Notes: a model not told the origin generated them from the letters alone. A stretch of DNA of 64,000 bases from Corynebacterium ulcerans (GCF_900187135.1 NZ_LT906443.1:1426001-1490000), one strand, 5' to 3'; positions 43,742-53,892 are shown, numbered from the stretch's first letter. Translations and numbers: made by a program.

Positions 43742-46700
43742 GTGAACTCATCTGAGAGCACACCCTCTAAAAAGGGAACCAGGTACCGTATCGTGCCTCC
43801 CGCGGCACCCGCACCAGTCCCTGAGGCTCGTCCCCGTCACACCAGTTCCTCGGTGCACCCCAGTGAGGATCGCTCCAAGCTGGATAAGGACCCCGCCCGT
43901 CACTCGGTTGCTGATACTTCCAGCGACAACAGCGCTGTGTCTGCCGGCCTGAGCACCCCCTCTGAAGGTGCTCAGCCAGCCGGGGGAAAGACGTCGGAAA
44001 GCTATGAACAAGAGTCACAGACAGCCTCAGTGGTTACCGTGGATAGGGACGCACAATCCGCCCGCACCACAGCAGCCGGCGCCACGAATGATTCTGCGCC
44101 TCAGGCAGACGAGGACTCGCAAAGCACCGCCTCTACCAGTGATAATGATGTTGTTCGTTCCACTGGTTCCATGGCCATAGCCACTCTTTTCTCACGTGTT
44201 ACGGGCTTCCTGCGCACCGTTTTGATCTCCACCAGCCTAGGCGGCGCCATCGCCTCGGCTTTTAACACCGCAAATACTCTGCCCAACCTCATTACAGAGA
44301 TTGTTCTGGGCGCAGTGCTCACGTCTTTGGTGGTTCCCGTTCTTATTCGGGCGGAAAAGGAAGACCCTGATAGGGGAGCCGCATTCATCCGGCGGCTCTT
44401 TACCCTCGCGGCGGCTCTACTCGGATTGGTCACGATCGGGGCGATTATCGCTGCGCCTTTACTGAGTCAGCTCATGCTAGGCGCAGATGGCAAGGTCAAC
44501 ATCGTCCAAACCACTAGTTTTGCGTATATTTTGCTTCCGCAGATTTTCTTCTACGGAATGTTTTCGCTGCTCATGGCGGTGCTCAATACCAAGCAGATCT
44601 TCAAACCCGGAGCGTGGGCGCCAGTAGCAAACAACATGATCACCATTGCCGTGCTTGTGTTGTACATGCTGCTTCCTGGCGAGCTTGATCCCACAGCGCC
44701 TTCTACGATCACTGACCCGCACGTGCTGCTTCTGGGTCTAGGAACCACGCTGGGCGTTGTTGTCCAGGCATTGATTATGATTCCCCCAATCCGCCGTGCT
44801 GGCATATCTCTTAAACCGCTGTGGGGCATTGATGCGCGTTTGAAGCAATTCGGGGGAATGGCCACGGCAATCATTGTGTATGTGGCGATTTCTCAAATCG
44901 GTTACATGATCACAACCCGTATTGCTTCCTTTGCAGATGAGGGCGCACCCAATATTTACCAACAGCATTGGCTGTTGTTGCAGGTTCCTTACGGCATTAT
45001 CGGTGTCACGTTGCTCACCGCCATCATGCCGCGTCTTTCCCGCAATGCCGCCGATGGTGATGACAAAGCAGTGGTCCGCGACCTCATTATCGGCTCAAAG
45101 CTCACCTATATCGCGTTAATCCCTATCGTCGTCTTTTTCACGGCTTATGGCGAGCGCATCGGCCTCGGGCTTTTTGCTTATCGACGCTTCGACGCCGAGT
45201 CTGCAACCATCCTTGGCTGGACGCTCAGCTTTGCTGCGTTTACCCTGCTGCCGTATGCACTCGTGCTGCTGCATCTGCGTGTGTTCTATGCGCGAGAAGA
45301 AGCCTGGACACCTACGTTTATCATCGCTGGTATTACCGTCACCAAGGTAGTTCTCTCTGTTATCGCTCCAATGGCTGCCACGGATCCCAGCCGAGTAGTG
45401 ATCCTTCTTGGTGCTGCCAACGGCTTTGGATTCGTTGCCGGTGCGATCATCGGCGCAATGCTCTTGCGCCGCAAGCTTGGAAATCTCGGCGGACGCGAAG
45501 TGCTAAAAACGAGCACCTGGGCCTTTATCGCCTCTGGCGCAGGTATCCTCGCCGCTCTCGCTCTGAGCTATGTCCTCGACCAGTTTATGGGCGGCCTTTT
45601 TAGTGCCTTGGGCAGCGTCGGAATGCTTGTGCACCTCGCTATTGTCGGTGTGGTCTTCCTTCTATGCACTGGTCTCGTGCTTTCACGCTCGGGCCTGGAA
45701 GAAGTTATCAACCTTGGTTATGCACTGCAACGCATCCCAGGTATGCGTCGCATCATCCATATGCGTGCCCCGCAAACCGACACTATGGTGCCAACGCGCC
45801 AGGCTATAGCCAACGAGGCCCTCGCTTTCGACGACACGTTCAACGCCACGCCAATCCCGGCACCGATGTCCGCCGGTATCGTTCGTGGTCCACGCCTGGT
45901 CCCCGGCGCGCAGGTTTCCGATGGTCGATTCCGCTTGTTGGCAGACCACGGTTCTGTCTCCACTGCGCGTTTCTGGCAGGCTAGAGAAAAGACCACGGGT
46001 AGGGAAGTAGCCCTCATCTTCGTGGATACGTCCGGGAAAGCTCCGCAGGCCCCCGCAAGCCCTGCGGCCGCCGCGGGCGAGGCAGCAGAGGTATCGCGTC
46101 GTACTCGTGCGCTGGCTAATCTCAATCACCCAGCAATCGCACCAAATATTGAGGTTTTGTCGTATCGCAACGGCTGCCTTGTTGTGGCCGATTGGGTCGC
46201 TGGTTCCTCGTTGGCTTCTGTGGCCAGCGAACCGGTTAATCCCTATGCTGCCGCCTACGCTTTTGAGCCTCTCAGCCAGGCCGCACAGTTTGCTCAAAGC
46301 GCTCACACCCCCTTAGGCATTGATAATCACGCGCGTATCCGTATCAATACAGATGGCATGGCGATCCTTGCGTTCCCCGCTGTCTTGTCTGATTCCTCCT
46401 ACGAACGCGATATGCGCAGTATTCGTACCGCTCTGGGCACTCTTATTCAGGTGGACACTGCTCCGCAAGAAATCACTGCGCTTCTGCATGTCGACGCCAC
46501 CGAGCTTCCGCATGCCATCGCAGATCTTCCAGATGCTCCCTCTGTTGCCGAGGACCACCTCGTTGTTGAGGAAGAAGCTACTCCTAGGCCTCGAAACACA
46601 CCAGGCTTTGGTAGCGCTGGGTTTAGCAATATCGCCCGTGCGATTATCGCCATGGCGGTTGCAGTGGTCGTTGTTTCCATCGCTGTGATTACCGGTTACA

Positions 46701-47221
46701 TCACGAGCCTCTTTGGCAGTGACCAAGGACAGGTACCTTTGAACAGCGATTCGATTGTGAACTCTAAGCCCTCTGATGCGCTAGATCTGCCTAGCATCGT
46801 GGCTCCCATTAAGAACGCTTCCGCGTGGTCTCCTAGTGGCACAACACCACATCGCGAGTCCTCATCTACTGCACAGTTGGCCATTGATCCAGATAAATCT
46901 AGTGCATGGTCTACAGGACCAATAGAAAAAGGGCAGGGGGCAGGCATCTTGCTTACTCTTGCTCAACCGCATCGGGCTAGCTCTGTGGTGGTGGAAAGCG
47001 ATGGTACACCGGCAAAGATCTCTGTCTATCGGGTGGAAGACGATAATGTTTCTTCGCTAGACTCCGCTCAGCTGTTGGGAGAACGCAAAGTTTCTTCCAT
47101 GCAGACTCGGATCTCGTTGGGTAAAGAACCGTTGGTCACCTCCATTCTGGTGTGGGTAACGGGGGTCCCCGACAACGCATCCGTGAAGATACACAACATC
47201 ACAGTAGTAGCTAGTTCTTAA
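43742..47221 (+). CDS. murJ: Lipid II flippase MurJ/MviN with C-terminal pseudokinase-like region
   Basis: The 1159-residue protein has four parts. A hydrophilic N-terminal tail of about 135 residues is followed by a MurJ/MviN core (about 140-665) with some fourteen membrane helices, which flips the peptidoglycan precursor lipid II. It starts GSMAIATLFSRVTGFLRTVL. A cytoplasmic protein-kinase-like domain (about 710-930) has no HRD or DFG motif visible, so it is a pseudokinase. A single membrane helix (about 965-990) and an extracellular domain of about 150 residues end the protein. This layout matches Rv3910 of M. tuberculosis, whose pseudokinase is controlled by PknB through FhaA. The start is GTG after AGGA. 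Confidence 0.92.
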   Translation: MNSSESTPSKKGTRYRIVPPAAPAPVPEARPRHTSSSVHPSEDRSKLDKDPARHSVADTSSDNSAVSAGLSTPSEGAQPAGGKTSESYEQESQTASVVTVDRDAQSARTTAAGATNDSAPQADEDSQSTASTSDNDVVRSTGSMAIATLFSRVTGFLRTVLISTSLGGAIASAFNTANTLPNLITEIVLGAVLTSLVVPVLIRAEKEDPDRGAAFIRRLFTLAAALLGLVTIGAIIAAPLLSQLMLGADGKVNIVQTTSFAYILLPQIFFYGMFSLLMAVLNTKQIFKPGAWAPVANNMITIAVLVLYMLLPGELDPTAPSTITDPHVLLLGLGTTLGVVVQALIMIPPIRRAGISLKPLWGIDARLKQFGGMATAIIVYVAISQIGYMITTRIASFADEGAPNIYQQHWLLLQVPYGIIGVTLLTAIMPRLSRNAADGDDKAVVRDLIIGSKLTYIALIPIVVFFTAYGERIGLGLFAYRRFDAESATILGWTLSFAAFTLLPYALVLLHLRVFYAREEAWTPTFIIAGITVTKVVLSVIAPMAATDPSRVVILLGAANGFGFVAGAIIGAMLLRRKLGNLGGREVLKTSTWAFIASGAGILAALALSYVLDQFMGGLFSALGSVGMLVHLAIVGVVFLLCTGLVLSRSGLEEVINLGYALQRIPGMRRIIHMRAPQTDTMVPTRQAIANEALAFDDTFNATPIPAPMSAGIVRGPRLVPGAQVSDGRFRLLADHGSVSTARFWQAREKTTGREVALIFVDTSGKAPQAPASPAAAAGEAAEVSRRTRALANLNHPAIAPNIEVLSYRNGCLVVADWVAGSSLASVASEPVNPYAAAYAFEPLSQAAQFAQSAHTPLGIDNHARIRINTDGMAILAFPAVLSDSSYERDMRSIRTALGTLIQVDTAPQEITALLHVDATELPHAIADLPDAPSVAEDHLVVEEEATPRPRNTPGFGSAGFSNIARAIIAMAVAVVVVSIAVITGYITSLFGSDQGQVPLNSDSIVNSKPSDALDLPSIVAPIKNASAWSPSGTTPHRESSSTAQLAIDPDKSSAWSTGPIEKGQGAGILLTLAQPHRASSVVVESDGTPAKISVYRVEDDNVSSLDSAQLLGERKVSSMQTRISLGKEPLVTSILVWVTGVPDNASVKIHNITVVASS

Positions 47222-47235
47222 GCGCACTGTGTAGG

Positions 47236-47286
47236 ACTGTGGTGGGAAAGAATCGTCGATTCTTTCCCACCACAGTTTTCTTTTTC
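47236..47286 (+). terminator. Strong terminator after murJ
   Basis: The arms at 47236-47255 and 47257-47276 are perfectly complementary over 20 bases, with a nominal one-base loop, followed by TTTTCTTTTTCTT. This isolates murJ from sigM. Confidence 0.9.
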
Positions 47287-47578
47287 TTGTTATAAATCCT
47301 CGGTTATCACCTTTGCGCAGAACCTTGCCACAAATCACCTCGCGCGATCCTTGGCGTCCCCATAGTTATTTTTGCAGGTTGCTCAAAAAGCCCCAACCAA
47401 AACCATAAAACCATATTTATGCAGGTCAAGGCATTAAAATTCTTTCTTATATAGCTCTGCAACATCCAACCTATTGTGCAAGCAGAATATCTTGCCGGCG
47501 ATCTTTCTTAGTCAAGATTAAAAGCAAATCATCGTGTCGCTGGAGGGAGGCGACATCCAAACACTATGGGGGGAAATA
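47287..47578 (+). other. AT-rich region upstream of sigM
   Basis: No gene is supported. The region should carry the sigM promoter. I found no clear SigM-type motif in it. Confidence 0.45.
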
Positions 47579-48277
47579 GTGAGCTGTGCAGTCACGGCCA
47601 CCGCAATCGAACATGATGCAGCCACATCCAAAACGGTCACCAACGCCATGCGCCACAAAGTTGGTGACCGACATGAGCTCTCCGTGAAAAACATCGAGAG
47701 ACAAGCACAACAACACATAACAAAGATCCATGACACCGATCTTGTTATCCAGTTCCTCGAAGGAGACAACCAGGCATTTGATGAAATAGCCAAAAGGCAT
47801 TATCACAGCTTGTGGTGGCTTGCTCGACGCCACAGCTACTGCGATTCCGACGCCGACGACATCATGCAGGAAGCGATGCTCAAGGCTGCACGTAACCTAG
47901 GACGATACCGTGGCGATTCCTCACTGAGCACCTGGCTTTATCGTCTTGTCTTTAACACCGCCTACGACCACATTCATCGCTGCACACATCGAGACAATCT
48001 CCCGTTAGAACCATTCCTAGGAGCACACGCTCAGCTAGATTGTGCACTCAGCCATGATCCGCTCAGAGATCACGCTATGTCCATGTCAATAGCCCAAGCG
48101 GTAGACGTGTTACCACCCGAACAAAGAAATGCCATCCTCTTGGTGGATTTCGCTGGCTACGACGTTGACGTCGCTGCACAGATAGAGAAAGTTCGACCTG
48201 GAACAATCAAATCGCGCCGGGCTCGAGCACGAAAAACCCTGAGAGATCTCCTTATTCCCGTTATCGAAGAGCTGTAG
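47579..48277 (+). CDS. sigM: ECF sigma factor SigM
   Basis: The ECF-type sigma factor directs RNA polymerase to stress genes; in C. glutamicum SigM controls thioredoxin, chaperone and Fe-S genes under disulfide stress. Region 2 is DLVIQFLEGDNQAFDEIAKR to DADDIMQEAMLKAARNL and YRGDSSLSTWLYRLVFN; region 4 is AVDVLPPEQRNAILLVDFAG with the helix-turn-helix to KSRRARARKTL. The N-terminus before residue 60 is not conserved. The GTG at 47579 has a GGGGGGAA site; GTG 47534 and ATG 47648 are alternatives, the last giving the usual length of about 200. The gene for an anti-sigma factor that normally follows is absent. Confidence 0.85.
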   Translation: MSCAVTATAIEHDAATSKTVTNAMRHKVGDRHELSVKNIERQAQQHITKIHDTDLVIQFLEGDNQAFDEIAKRHYHSLWWLARRHSYCDSDADDIMQEAMLKAARNLGRYRGDSSLSTWLYRLVFNTAYDHIHRCTHRDNLPLEPFLGAHAQLDCALSHDPLRDHAMSMSIAQAVDVLPPEQRNAILLVDFAGYDVDVAAQIEKVRPGTIKSRRARARKTLRDLLIPVIEEL

Positions 48278-48314
48278 CACATAGAAGCAACCTGAACGTT
48301 GTCCTTATCACGTT

Positions 48315-48343
48315 GGGAATGTAAGCATGCCCTCACTTGTTAG
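48315..48343 (+). promoter_or_regulatory. SigM-type promoter before trxB
   Basis: GGGAAT (48315-48320) and TGTTAG (48338-48343) are separated by 17 bases. This is close to the SigM consensus of C. glutamicum (GGGAAT, 16-20 bases, YGTTGR), with one mismatch in the -10 part. It fits control of trxB-trxA by the adjacent sigma factor. Confidence 0.6.
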
Positions 48344-48500
48344 GAAGAAAAAGAAAGTAACCTATGAGAATGCTGAGGCGCTACGGCTAACGGCTACACT
48401 GAGCCAGAATCACGAAAGCACCTACGGAGATCTCAACAAGGGCTTTCTCCACATATCTGGCCCCGCTAGATTCAGTTACAACAGCTAGGAAGGCAACCTC

Positions 48501-49457
48501 ATGTCCGAAGCACCCAACGTGCCTAACGCGACCACAGTGCACGACGTAGCCATCATCGGATCCGGCCCAGCCGGTTACACCGCAGCTCTCTATGCGGCTC
48601 GCGCTGAGCTCAAGCCCATTGTTTTCGAGGGAATCGAATTCGGCGGCTCTCTCATGACCACCACAGAGGTAGAAAACTTCCCCGGCTTCCCAGAGGGCAT
48701 CATGGGGCCAGATCTTATGGACAACATGCGTTCTCAGGCCGAGCGCTTTGGGGCGGATCTCCGTATGGAGCTGGTAACCAAGGTGGAACTTGAAGGCGAG
48801 ATCAAAAAGATCTGGGTCGACGACCAAGAGTTCCATGCCCGTTCCGTCATCTTGGCCACGGGCTCTGCACCACGCTATATCGGCGCGGAAGGCGAGCAGA
48901 CGCTCCTGGGTCGGGGAGTCTCTGCTTGTGCCACATGTGACGGCTTCTTCTTCCGCGATCATGATATCGCTGTGGTCGGCGGCGGCGACTCCGCCATGGA
49001 AGAAGCGACCTTCCTTACCAAGTTTGCTAAGTCTGTGACTATCGTGCACCGCCGCGAGGAGTTCCGTGCTTCCGCCATCATGCTGGAACGGGCAAAGAAC
49101 AACGACAAGATCCGGTTCCTCACCAATAAGACCGTATCCAAAGTGCTGGGGGAGAATACGGTGAGCGGATTGGAACTCACGGACACTGTCACCGGAGAGA
49201 CTTCTGTTCTCGACGTCACGGCTATGTTCGTAGCAATCGGCCATGATCCTCGTTCTGACTTATTCCGTGACGTAGTAGACACCAATGATGCAGGCTATGT
49301 CCGGGTAGCAGAGCCTTCCACGCGCACCAACGTTCCTGGTGTCTTCGCCGTGGGAGATCTTGTCGACGACCACTACCAGCAGGCAATCACCGCTGCCGGT
49401 TCCGGTTGCCGTGGTGCTATCGACGCCGAGAATTATCTCGCATCACTCAACGCCTAA
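48501..49457 (+). CDS. trxB: Thioredoxin reductase
   Basis: The 318-residue flavoprotein reduces thioredoxin with NADPH. The FAD site is [20 protein letters not shown], the redox-active disulfide is in CATCDGFFF, the NADPH site is [15 protein letters not shown] followed by [10 protein letters not shown], and the C-terminal flavin loop is [24 protein letters not shown] lies seven bases upstream. It forms an operon with trxA and lies behind a SigM-type promoter. Confidence 0.96.
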   Translation: MSEAPNVPNATTVHDVAIIGSGPAGYTAALYAARAELKPIVFEGIEFGGSLMTTTEVENFPGFPEGIMGPDLMDNMRSQAERFGADLRMELVTKVELEGEIKKIWVDDQEFHARSVILATGSAPRYIGAEGEQTLLGRGVSACATCDGFFFRDHDIAVVGGGDSAMEEATFLTKFAKSVTIVHRREEFRASAIMLERAKNNDKIRFLTNKTVSKVLGENTVSGLELTDTVTGETSVLDVTAMFVAIGHDPRSDLFRDVVDTNDAGYVRVAEPSTRTNVPGVFAVGDLVDDHYQQAITAAGSGCRGAIDAENYLASLNA

Positions 49458-49487
49458 CCCACCACCTACGTATAAGGAGAAACTCTC

Positions 49488-49811
49488 ATGAATGCACCTA
49501 TCGCTTTGACCGAGGCAACTTTTAAGACAACCGTCATTGACTCTGATAAACCAGTTCTCGTCGATTTCTGGGCAGAATGGTGCGGCCCGTGCAAAAAGCT
49601 GGGCCCGATCATCGATGAGATCGCCGCTGAGATGGGCGACGACGTCGTCGTAGGCAAAGTCGACGTGGATGCCGAGCGCAACCTAGGCGCAATGTTCCAA
49701 ATTATGTCGATTCCCACCGTTCTTATTTTCAAGGATGGCCAGAAGGTCGCCGAATTTGTTGGGGTTCGTCCAAAATCAGAAATCGTGGCAAAACTGCGTT
49801 CACACCAGTAA
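49488..49811 (+). CDS. trxA: Thioredoxin
   Basis: The 107-residue disulfide reductase has the active site WAEWCGPCKKLGP, the cis-proline in MSIPTVLIF and a normal length. It receives electrons from the reductase encoded 30 bases upstream. GGAGAA lies eight bases before the ATG. In M. tuberculosis the gene at this position is called trxC. Confidence 0.95.
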   Translation: MNAPIALTEATFKTTVIDSDKPVLVDFWAEWCGPCKKLGPIIDEIAAEMGDDVVVGKVDVDAERNLGAMFQIMSIPTVLIFKDGQKVAEFVGVRPKSEIVAKLRSHQ

Positions 49812-49899
49812 CTGGTATCCTTTGACGAGGATTACAAAGCCATCACTGTGCCATTAACCGGCATTTTGGCTTGACCACCCGTTATTGGAAAGGAGCAGT

Positions 49900-51081
49900 G
49901 TGTCTGACATCTTGCGAGTAGGTGACCGCAGCCCGCGCGTCGCTGAAGTCAGAACAGCACTGACGCGCCTTGGTCTTGTGCCGGACTCTGATAAAGAAAT
50001 CAAGCAGTCCAAGGGGCAAACGTTCACTGACCCCGAAACATACTTCGACGAAGAACTCGCCGAAGTCATCAAGGGTATGCAACAGGCTCGGGGCATCATC
50101 GCTAGCGGTGAGATCAACGAGGTCACCCTCCGTGCCCTCCGAGAGGCCTCATATAAGCTCGGCGCCCGAGTTCTTAGCTTTGAGCCAAATAATATCTTCG
50201 TTGGCGACGACGTCCTGCAGCTGCAAACGCAGCTGCAGGAACTCGGTTTTTATACCGATCGTGTCGATGGCCGATTCGGAGATAATACATACAAGGCGCT
50301 GCTCAGTTATCAGATCAACTATGGGTTGAAGAGCGACGGCATCTGCGGTCCCGAAACAATCCGTGCGTTCGGGCGCCTTGGCCGCAGGATCACCGGCGGT
50401 TCTCCACAGGCTCTTCGCGAGCGCGAGCGCGTCCGCGATGCTGGCCCTATGCTTGCCGGTAAGCGCGTCGTCATCGACCCTTCTTTGGGTGGAAACTCGC
50501 GTGGACAAGTAGTGCAGGGCCCTTACGGAGAGATCACCGAAGAGGAAATCCTCTGGGACCTTGCTACCCGGGTAGAGGGACGCATGATCGCTGCAGGGAT
50601 GGAGACCATTATCTCTAGACCGCGGCAGGATAATCCTTCACAGTTGGAGCGCGCGGAGATAGCCAACGCTTTTGACGCCGACGTGATGATTTGTTTGCAA
50701 TGCGATCAGTACCAGAACGACAAAGCAAATGGCGTTGCCACTTTTTACTTCGGCTCTGAGGCCGGGACTAGCTCTCTTACTGGAGAAATGCTGAGTGGTT
50801 TCATCCAACGCGAGATCAGCGCTCGTACTGACCTGGTCAACTGTGGTAACCATGGCAGGACCTGGGACCTGCTCCGCATCACGGCGATGCCGACCATCGA
50901 GGTGGTGTTGGGCTATCTGACCAACCCACACGATGTCACAATCTTGACTGATCCCAAGCACCGAGATGCGATTGCAGAAGCAATTGTGGTGGCCGTCAAG
51001 CGTTTATATCTCCTTGACGACGATGACCAGCCCACAGGCACCTACAAGTTCGCAGAGATGTTAGAACAGGGCATGCTTTAA
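49900..51081 (+). CDS. cwlM: CwlM-like pseudo-amidase, regulator of peptidoglycan synthesis
   Basis: The 393-residue protein has two peptidoglycan-binding (PGBD) units at about residues 8-85 and 97-162 and an Amidase_3 domain at about 185-370. No signal peptide is present, so it is cytoplasmic. Zinc-ligand and catalytic positions of the amidase are changed: the usual PGHGG is PSLGG (194-198), the SIHxN motif is CLQCDQ (265-270), and the last catalytic Glu position (331-340, PTIEVVLGYL) reads Val. In mycobacteria CwlM is not an amidase but, when phosphorylated, activates MurA and contacts MurJ/FhaA. The GTG start follows AAGGAG. Its nearness to murJ fits this role. Confidence 0.88.
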   Translation: MSDILRVGDRSPRVAEVRTALTRLGLVPDSDKEIKQSKGQTFTDPETYFDEELAEVIKGMQQARGIIASGEINEVTLRALREASYKLGARVLSFEPNNIFVGDDVLQLQTQLQELGFYTDRVDGRFGDNTYKALLSYQINYGLKSDGICGPETIRAFGRLGRRITGGSPQALRERERVRDAGPMLAGKRVVIDPSLGGNSRGQVVQGPYGEITEEEILWDLATRVEGRMIAAGMETIISRPRQDNPSQLERAEIANAFDADVMICLQCDQYQNDKANGVATFYFGSEAGTSSLTGEMLSGFIQREISARTDLVNCGNHGRTWDLLRITAMPTIEVVLGYLTNPHDVTILTDPKHRDAIAEAIVVAVKRLYLLDDDDQPTGTYKFAEMLEQGML

Positions 51082-51089
51082 GCTGTTCG

Positions 51090-51127
51090 ATGGTGGCTTT
51101 CCTCGAGGAAAGCCACCATTTTTATTT
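51090..51127 (+). terminator. Terminator after cwlM
   Basis: The 30 bases at 51090-51119 are a perfect palindrome centred on CTCGAG, followed by TTTTTATTT. The gene ends nine bases before it, and the convergent acetyltransferase-like gene ends just beyond. Confidence 0.9.
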
Positions 51128-51131
51128 CCTC

Positions 51132-51800
51132 TTATACCGGAACTTTGGCAAACAAAGGTTCCGCGGCTTCCGCAGTGAGCAAAGAGTGCGCTGGCGGCAG
51201 CTGAAGCCGTAGCAGGGGCAGCACTGGATGATGCCGAATGATCTCAAATCCAGCGGATTCTAATAACGCTACCGTCATCAATCCGATATCCTCCGCAGAT
51301 GCGAGTATGCGCTGAATGTTTTCCGGCTGTGGGTTAAACGGGTCGTCACAAAAGGATTCGTCCCACGCAAAGGCCTCAAGGGCTTTTATTCCTTGCCCGG
51401 CAAGGTGAACGATGGCTGCGTCGAGAAGCATTGTTTCTATACCGCTGCCCATCACGGCCGGGTCTCTGTGGAGAGAGGTCAACACGTAGGCATCGCTGGT
51501 CACAGGGGCGGTAGGCAATTGGGCACACCCCGGGGCTTCAGCAGCTGGGCAATAGAGAAGTGTTGCACAGGCCCGAGAGCCGTGTAGAGCGGCATTGTGG
51601 ATACTCGTGATGTTGAAGCCGCAACTGCCGTATGCAGACAGCACAGCGGCCAGCCATGCTTCTTTTTCCAGGGTTGGGGTCCCGGCAGCAGAGGCACGCA
51701 GTGCCGCTGATTCTTCCAACTCCCAAAACACGCTTCTCGACGCCCCCAGATGGATCCGAGGGATACCTTCTAAGTTCAGGGCTTCGATTCGAGTGTTCAT
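51132..51800 (-). CDS. GNAT-like protein next to parB (Rv3916c position)
   Basis: The 222-residue protein lies downstream of parB on the same strand with a 41-base gap. The middle (TSLHRDPAVMGSGIETMLLD, AAIVHLAGQGIKALEAFAW, LLESAGFEIIRHHP) follows the fold order of a GNAT acetyltransferase, with GSGIETML in place of the acetyl-CoA loop Q/RxxGxG/A. The arginine expected in that loop is not evident, so activity is doubtful. Its place matches Rv3916c of M. tuberculosis, a conserved protein of unknown function. Co-location with parAB is conserved, but no link to segregation is established. Confidence 0.75.
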   Translation of the reverse strand: MNTRIEALNLEGIPRIHLGASRSVFWELEESAALRASAAGTPTLEKEAWLAAVLSAYGSCGFNITSIHNAALHGSRACATLLYCPAAEAPGCAQLPTAPVTSDAYVLTSLHRDPAVMGSGIETMLLDAAIVHLAGQGIKALEAFAWDESFCDDPFNPQPENIQRILASAEDIGLMTVALLESAGFEIIRHHPVLPLLRLQLPPAHSLLTAEAAEPLFAKVPV

Positions 51801-51841
51801 GCCATCAAGCGCCTTTCATAAGAAGCTGCTACCGCAAACTA

Positions 51842-52894
51842 CTACTCCTCGCTATTTCCTCCGAGAAGGCCCATGATGCGGTCGAAATCTTCACGACCAC
51901 CGAATTCCACAACAATTTTTCCTTTGCGCTTACCCATACTCACAGACACTTTGGTGTCCAGCCCATCAGCAAGGCGGTTTGCAGCATGGGTGAGGAACTC
52001 AGGGGTCGGTATCTTCTCCCGCTTCTTTGGTGCTGTTTTTTCACCGCGGTTCATCAGCGTGACGGCTTCTTCTGTTGCACGAACAGAAAGACCCTCTGCA
52101 ACAATACGATCGGCTAGAGCAATCTGGTGATCCTCGCCCCCTTTAACGCCTAGAAGTGCTCGGGCATGTCCAGCTGAAAGCACACCAGCCGCTACTTTGC
52201 GCTGTACTGATACAGGAAGAGCAAGCAAGCGGATCATATTGGTGATCACAGGGCGAGAGCGTCCGAGTTTATCCGCCAACTCATTCTGAGTAACGCCGAA
52301 TTCCTGCAGCAGCTGTTGGTAAGCAGCTGCTTCCTCTAAAGGATTAAGTTGAACTCGGTGAATATTCTCCAAAAGGGCATCGCGCAGCATCTCCGAATCA
52401 TCGGTCTTGCGAACGATTGCGGGAATAGTTTTCACACCGGCTTTAGACGATGCACGCCAGCGGCGCTCGCCCATGATGATCTCGTAGTGTTCATCGGCAG
52501 TCTCACGGACCACGATGGGCTGAAGTAGACCAAACTCACGGATTGAGTGAACCAGCTCAGCAAGGTCTTCCTCGTCGAAAACGCTACGGGGATTTTTATT
52601 GTTGGGGATAATGAGCCCAATCGGAATTTCCCGATAGGTGGCACCAAATTCTTCGAGTTGCTGATCAGCACCCCGTGACTCTGCGGATTGCTTTTCTACC
52701 ACCTGCGCAAGGATGGGACTGATGCGCGCAGATTTGGTATCGCGTTGAGAGCGCGATTGGGTCTTCTTCTCGGCAGCGCCACCGAAAACCACGTCTGCTG
52801 CAGAATCGCCGATCCGTTGCCCTGGTGTTGGGCTCCCGGTTATCAGTGCGCCGATTCCTCTGCCGAGACCACCTTTACGAGTTTCCTGTGCCAT
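51842..52894 (-). CDS. parB: Chromosome partitioning protein ParB
   Basis: The 350-residue CTP-dependent clamp binds parS and loads SMC. The N-terminus [12 protein letters not shown] contains the Arg-rich ParA-contact region. The CTP-binding part includes NNKNPRSVF and the [12 protein letters not shown] motif, then [20 protein letters not shown]. The parS-reading helix-turn-helix is [20 protein letters not shown], and the C-terminal dimer domain follows. Its targets are visible in this window as six full parS cores. It starts five bases after parA. Confidence 0.96.
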   Translation of the reverse strand: MAQETRKGGLGRGIGALITGSPTPGQRIGDSAADVVFGGAAEKKTQSRSQRDTKSARISPILAQVVEKQSAESRGADQQLEEFGATYREIPIGLIIPNNKNPRSVFDEEDLAELVHSIREFGLLQPIVVRETADEHYEIIMGERRWRASSKAGVKTIPAIVRKTDDSEMLRDALLENIHRVQLNPLEEAAAYQQLLQEFGVTQNELADKLGRSRPVITNMIRLLALPVSVQRKVAAGVLSAGHARALLGVKGGEDHQIALADRIVAEGLSVRATEEAVTLMNRGEKTAPKKREKIPTPEFLTHAANRLADGLDTKVSVSMGKRKGKIVVEFGGREDFDRIMGLLGGNSEE

Positions 52895-52899
52895 TTTTC

Positions 52900-53892
52900 T
52901 TACTCCTTCGAGGTCTCATCCGCGTGATCGGCATTGCCTTCACTCTGGCTTTGCCTTTGTTGTTCACGTAATGCTTCTGGCGACATGCCGATCGGTCCTG
53001 AGCTTTCCGACGGCATGTAGTCGCCGCGGGTGGCCAACTCTCGCGCCGCGTCGAGGTAGGCAAGCGCACCCCGGGAACCGGGATCATAGGCAAGAACGGT
53101 TTGCCCGTAGCCTGGTGCTTCTGACACCTTCACGGAACGCGGGATCTTGGTTCCTAAAACTACGTCACCAAAATGCCCACGCACTTCATCCATGACCTGC
53201 TCTGCGAGCTTTGTCCTGCCGTCATACATGGTCAAAAGAATCGAGGAAATGTGCAGGTTGGGGTTGAGGTATTGCCTAATCATCGTGATGTTGTTCAACA
53301 ACTGTCCTACGCCTTCGAGGGCATAGTATTCACATTGAATAGGGATAAGCACCTCATCAACAGCGGTCATCGCGTTAATGGTGAGCAAACCAAGCGATGG
53401 GGGACAATCGATAAAGATGTAATCGAAGTCCGCCTGCTGCATATACTCCGTGTTGAGGGCGTCGCTAAGCCGGTATTCTCGCCGAACTAGGTTAACCAAC
53501 TCAATTTCAGCACCCGCCAGATCAATGGTCGCAGGAACACAGAAGAGATTCTTGGATGCAGTTGTTTCCTGTAGTGCATCCTCTACCGTGCACTCGCCGA
53601 TGAGTAATTCATAACTCGACAAGGTTCCAGCACGGTGATCAACCCCTAGGGCAGTAGAAGCGTTTCCCTGAGGATCAAGATCAATAACAAGAACTTTTAG
53701 TCCATTAAGGGCAAGGCCGGCTGCAAGATTAACTGAAGAAGTGGTCTTTCCCACGCCACCCTTTTGGTTAGCTACAGTCATCCTGCGAGAGCTATCTGGA
53801 CGGGGCAGGTGCAGGCTATTCGGTGTCAACACCTGGGCCGCACGACGTGCCGCAGCGGCGATCGGTGTATCTTCCCAGTTTTGGTCGTCCAT
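52900..53892 (-). CDS. parA: Chromosome partitioning ATPase ParA
   Basis: The 330-residue MinD/ParA-type ATPase uses the deviant Walker A motif [20 protein letters not shown] around residue 45; the switch region [16 protein letters not shown] and the Walker B motif [19 protein letters not shown] follow. In corynebacteria ParA moves ParB-parS complexes along the nucleoid towards the poles. The first 40 residues and the last 40 (acidic, [17 protein letters not shown]) are hydrophilic tails. AGAAGGGA precedes the ATG. Confidence 0.96.
   Translation of the reverse strand: MDDQNWEDTPIAAAARRAAQVLTPNSLHLPRPDSSRRMTVANQKGGVGKTTSSVNLAAGLALNGLKVLVIDLDPQGNASTALGVDHRAGTLSSYELLIGECTVEDALQETTASKNLFCVPATIDLAGAEIELVNLVRREYRLSDALNTEYMQQADFDYIFIDCPPSLGLLTINAMTAVDEVLIPIQCEYYALEGVGQLLNNITMIRQYLNPNLHISSILLTMYDGRTKLAEQVMDEVRGHFGDVVLGTKIPRSVKVSEAPGYGQTVLAYDPGSRGALAYLDAARELATRGDYMPSESSGPIGMSPEALREQQRQSQSEGNADHADETSKE

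Noticed and set aside
43390..43761. A 123-codon minus-strand frame at the DUF6049/murJ junction
   Set aside because: It overlaps the ends of two certain plus-strand genes and has no ribosome site.
48327..48488. A 53-codon open frame between sigM and trxB
   Set aside because: Its ATG lies between the -35 and -10 parts of the SigM-type promoter, so the trxB transcript would not contain it. The sequence does not resemble an anti-sigma factor. It could still be translated from the sigM message.
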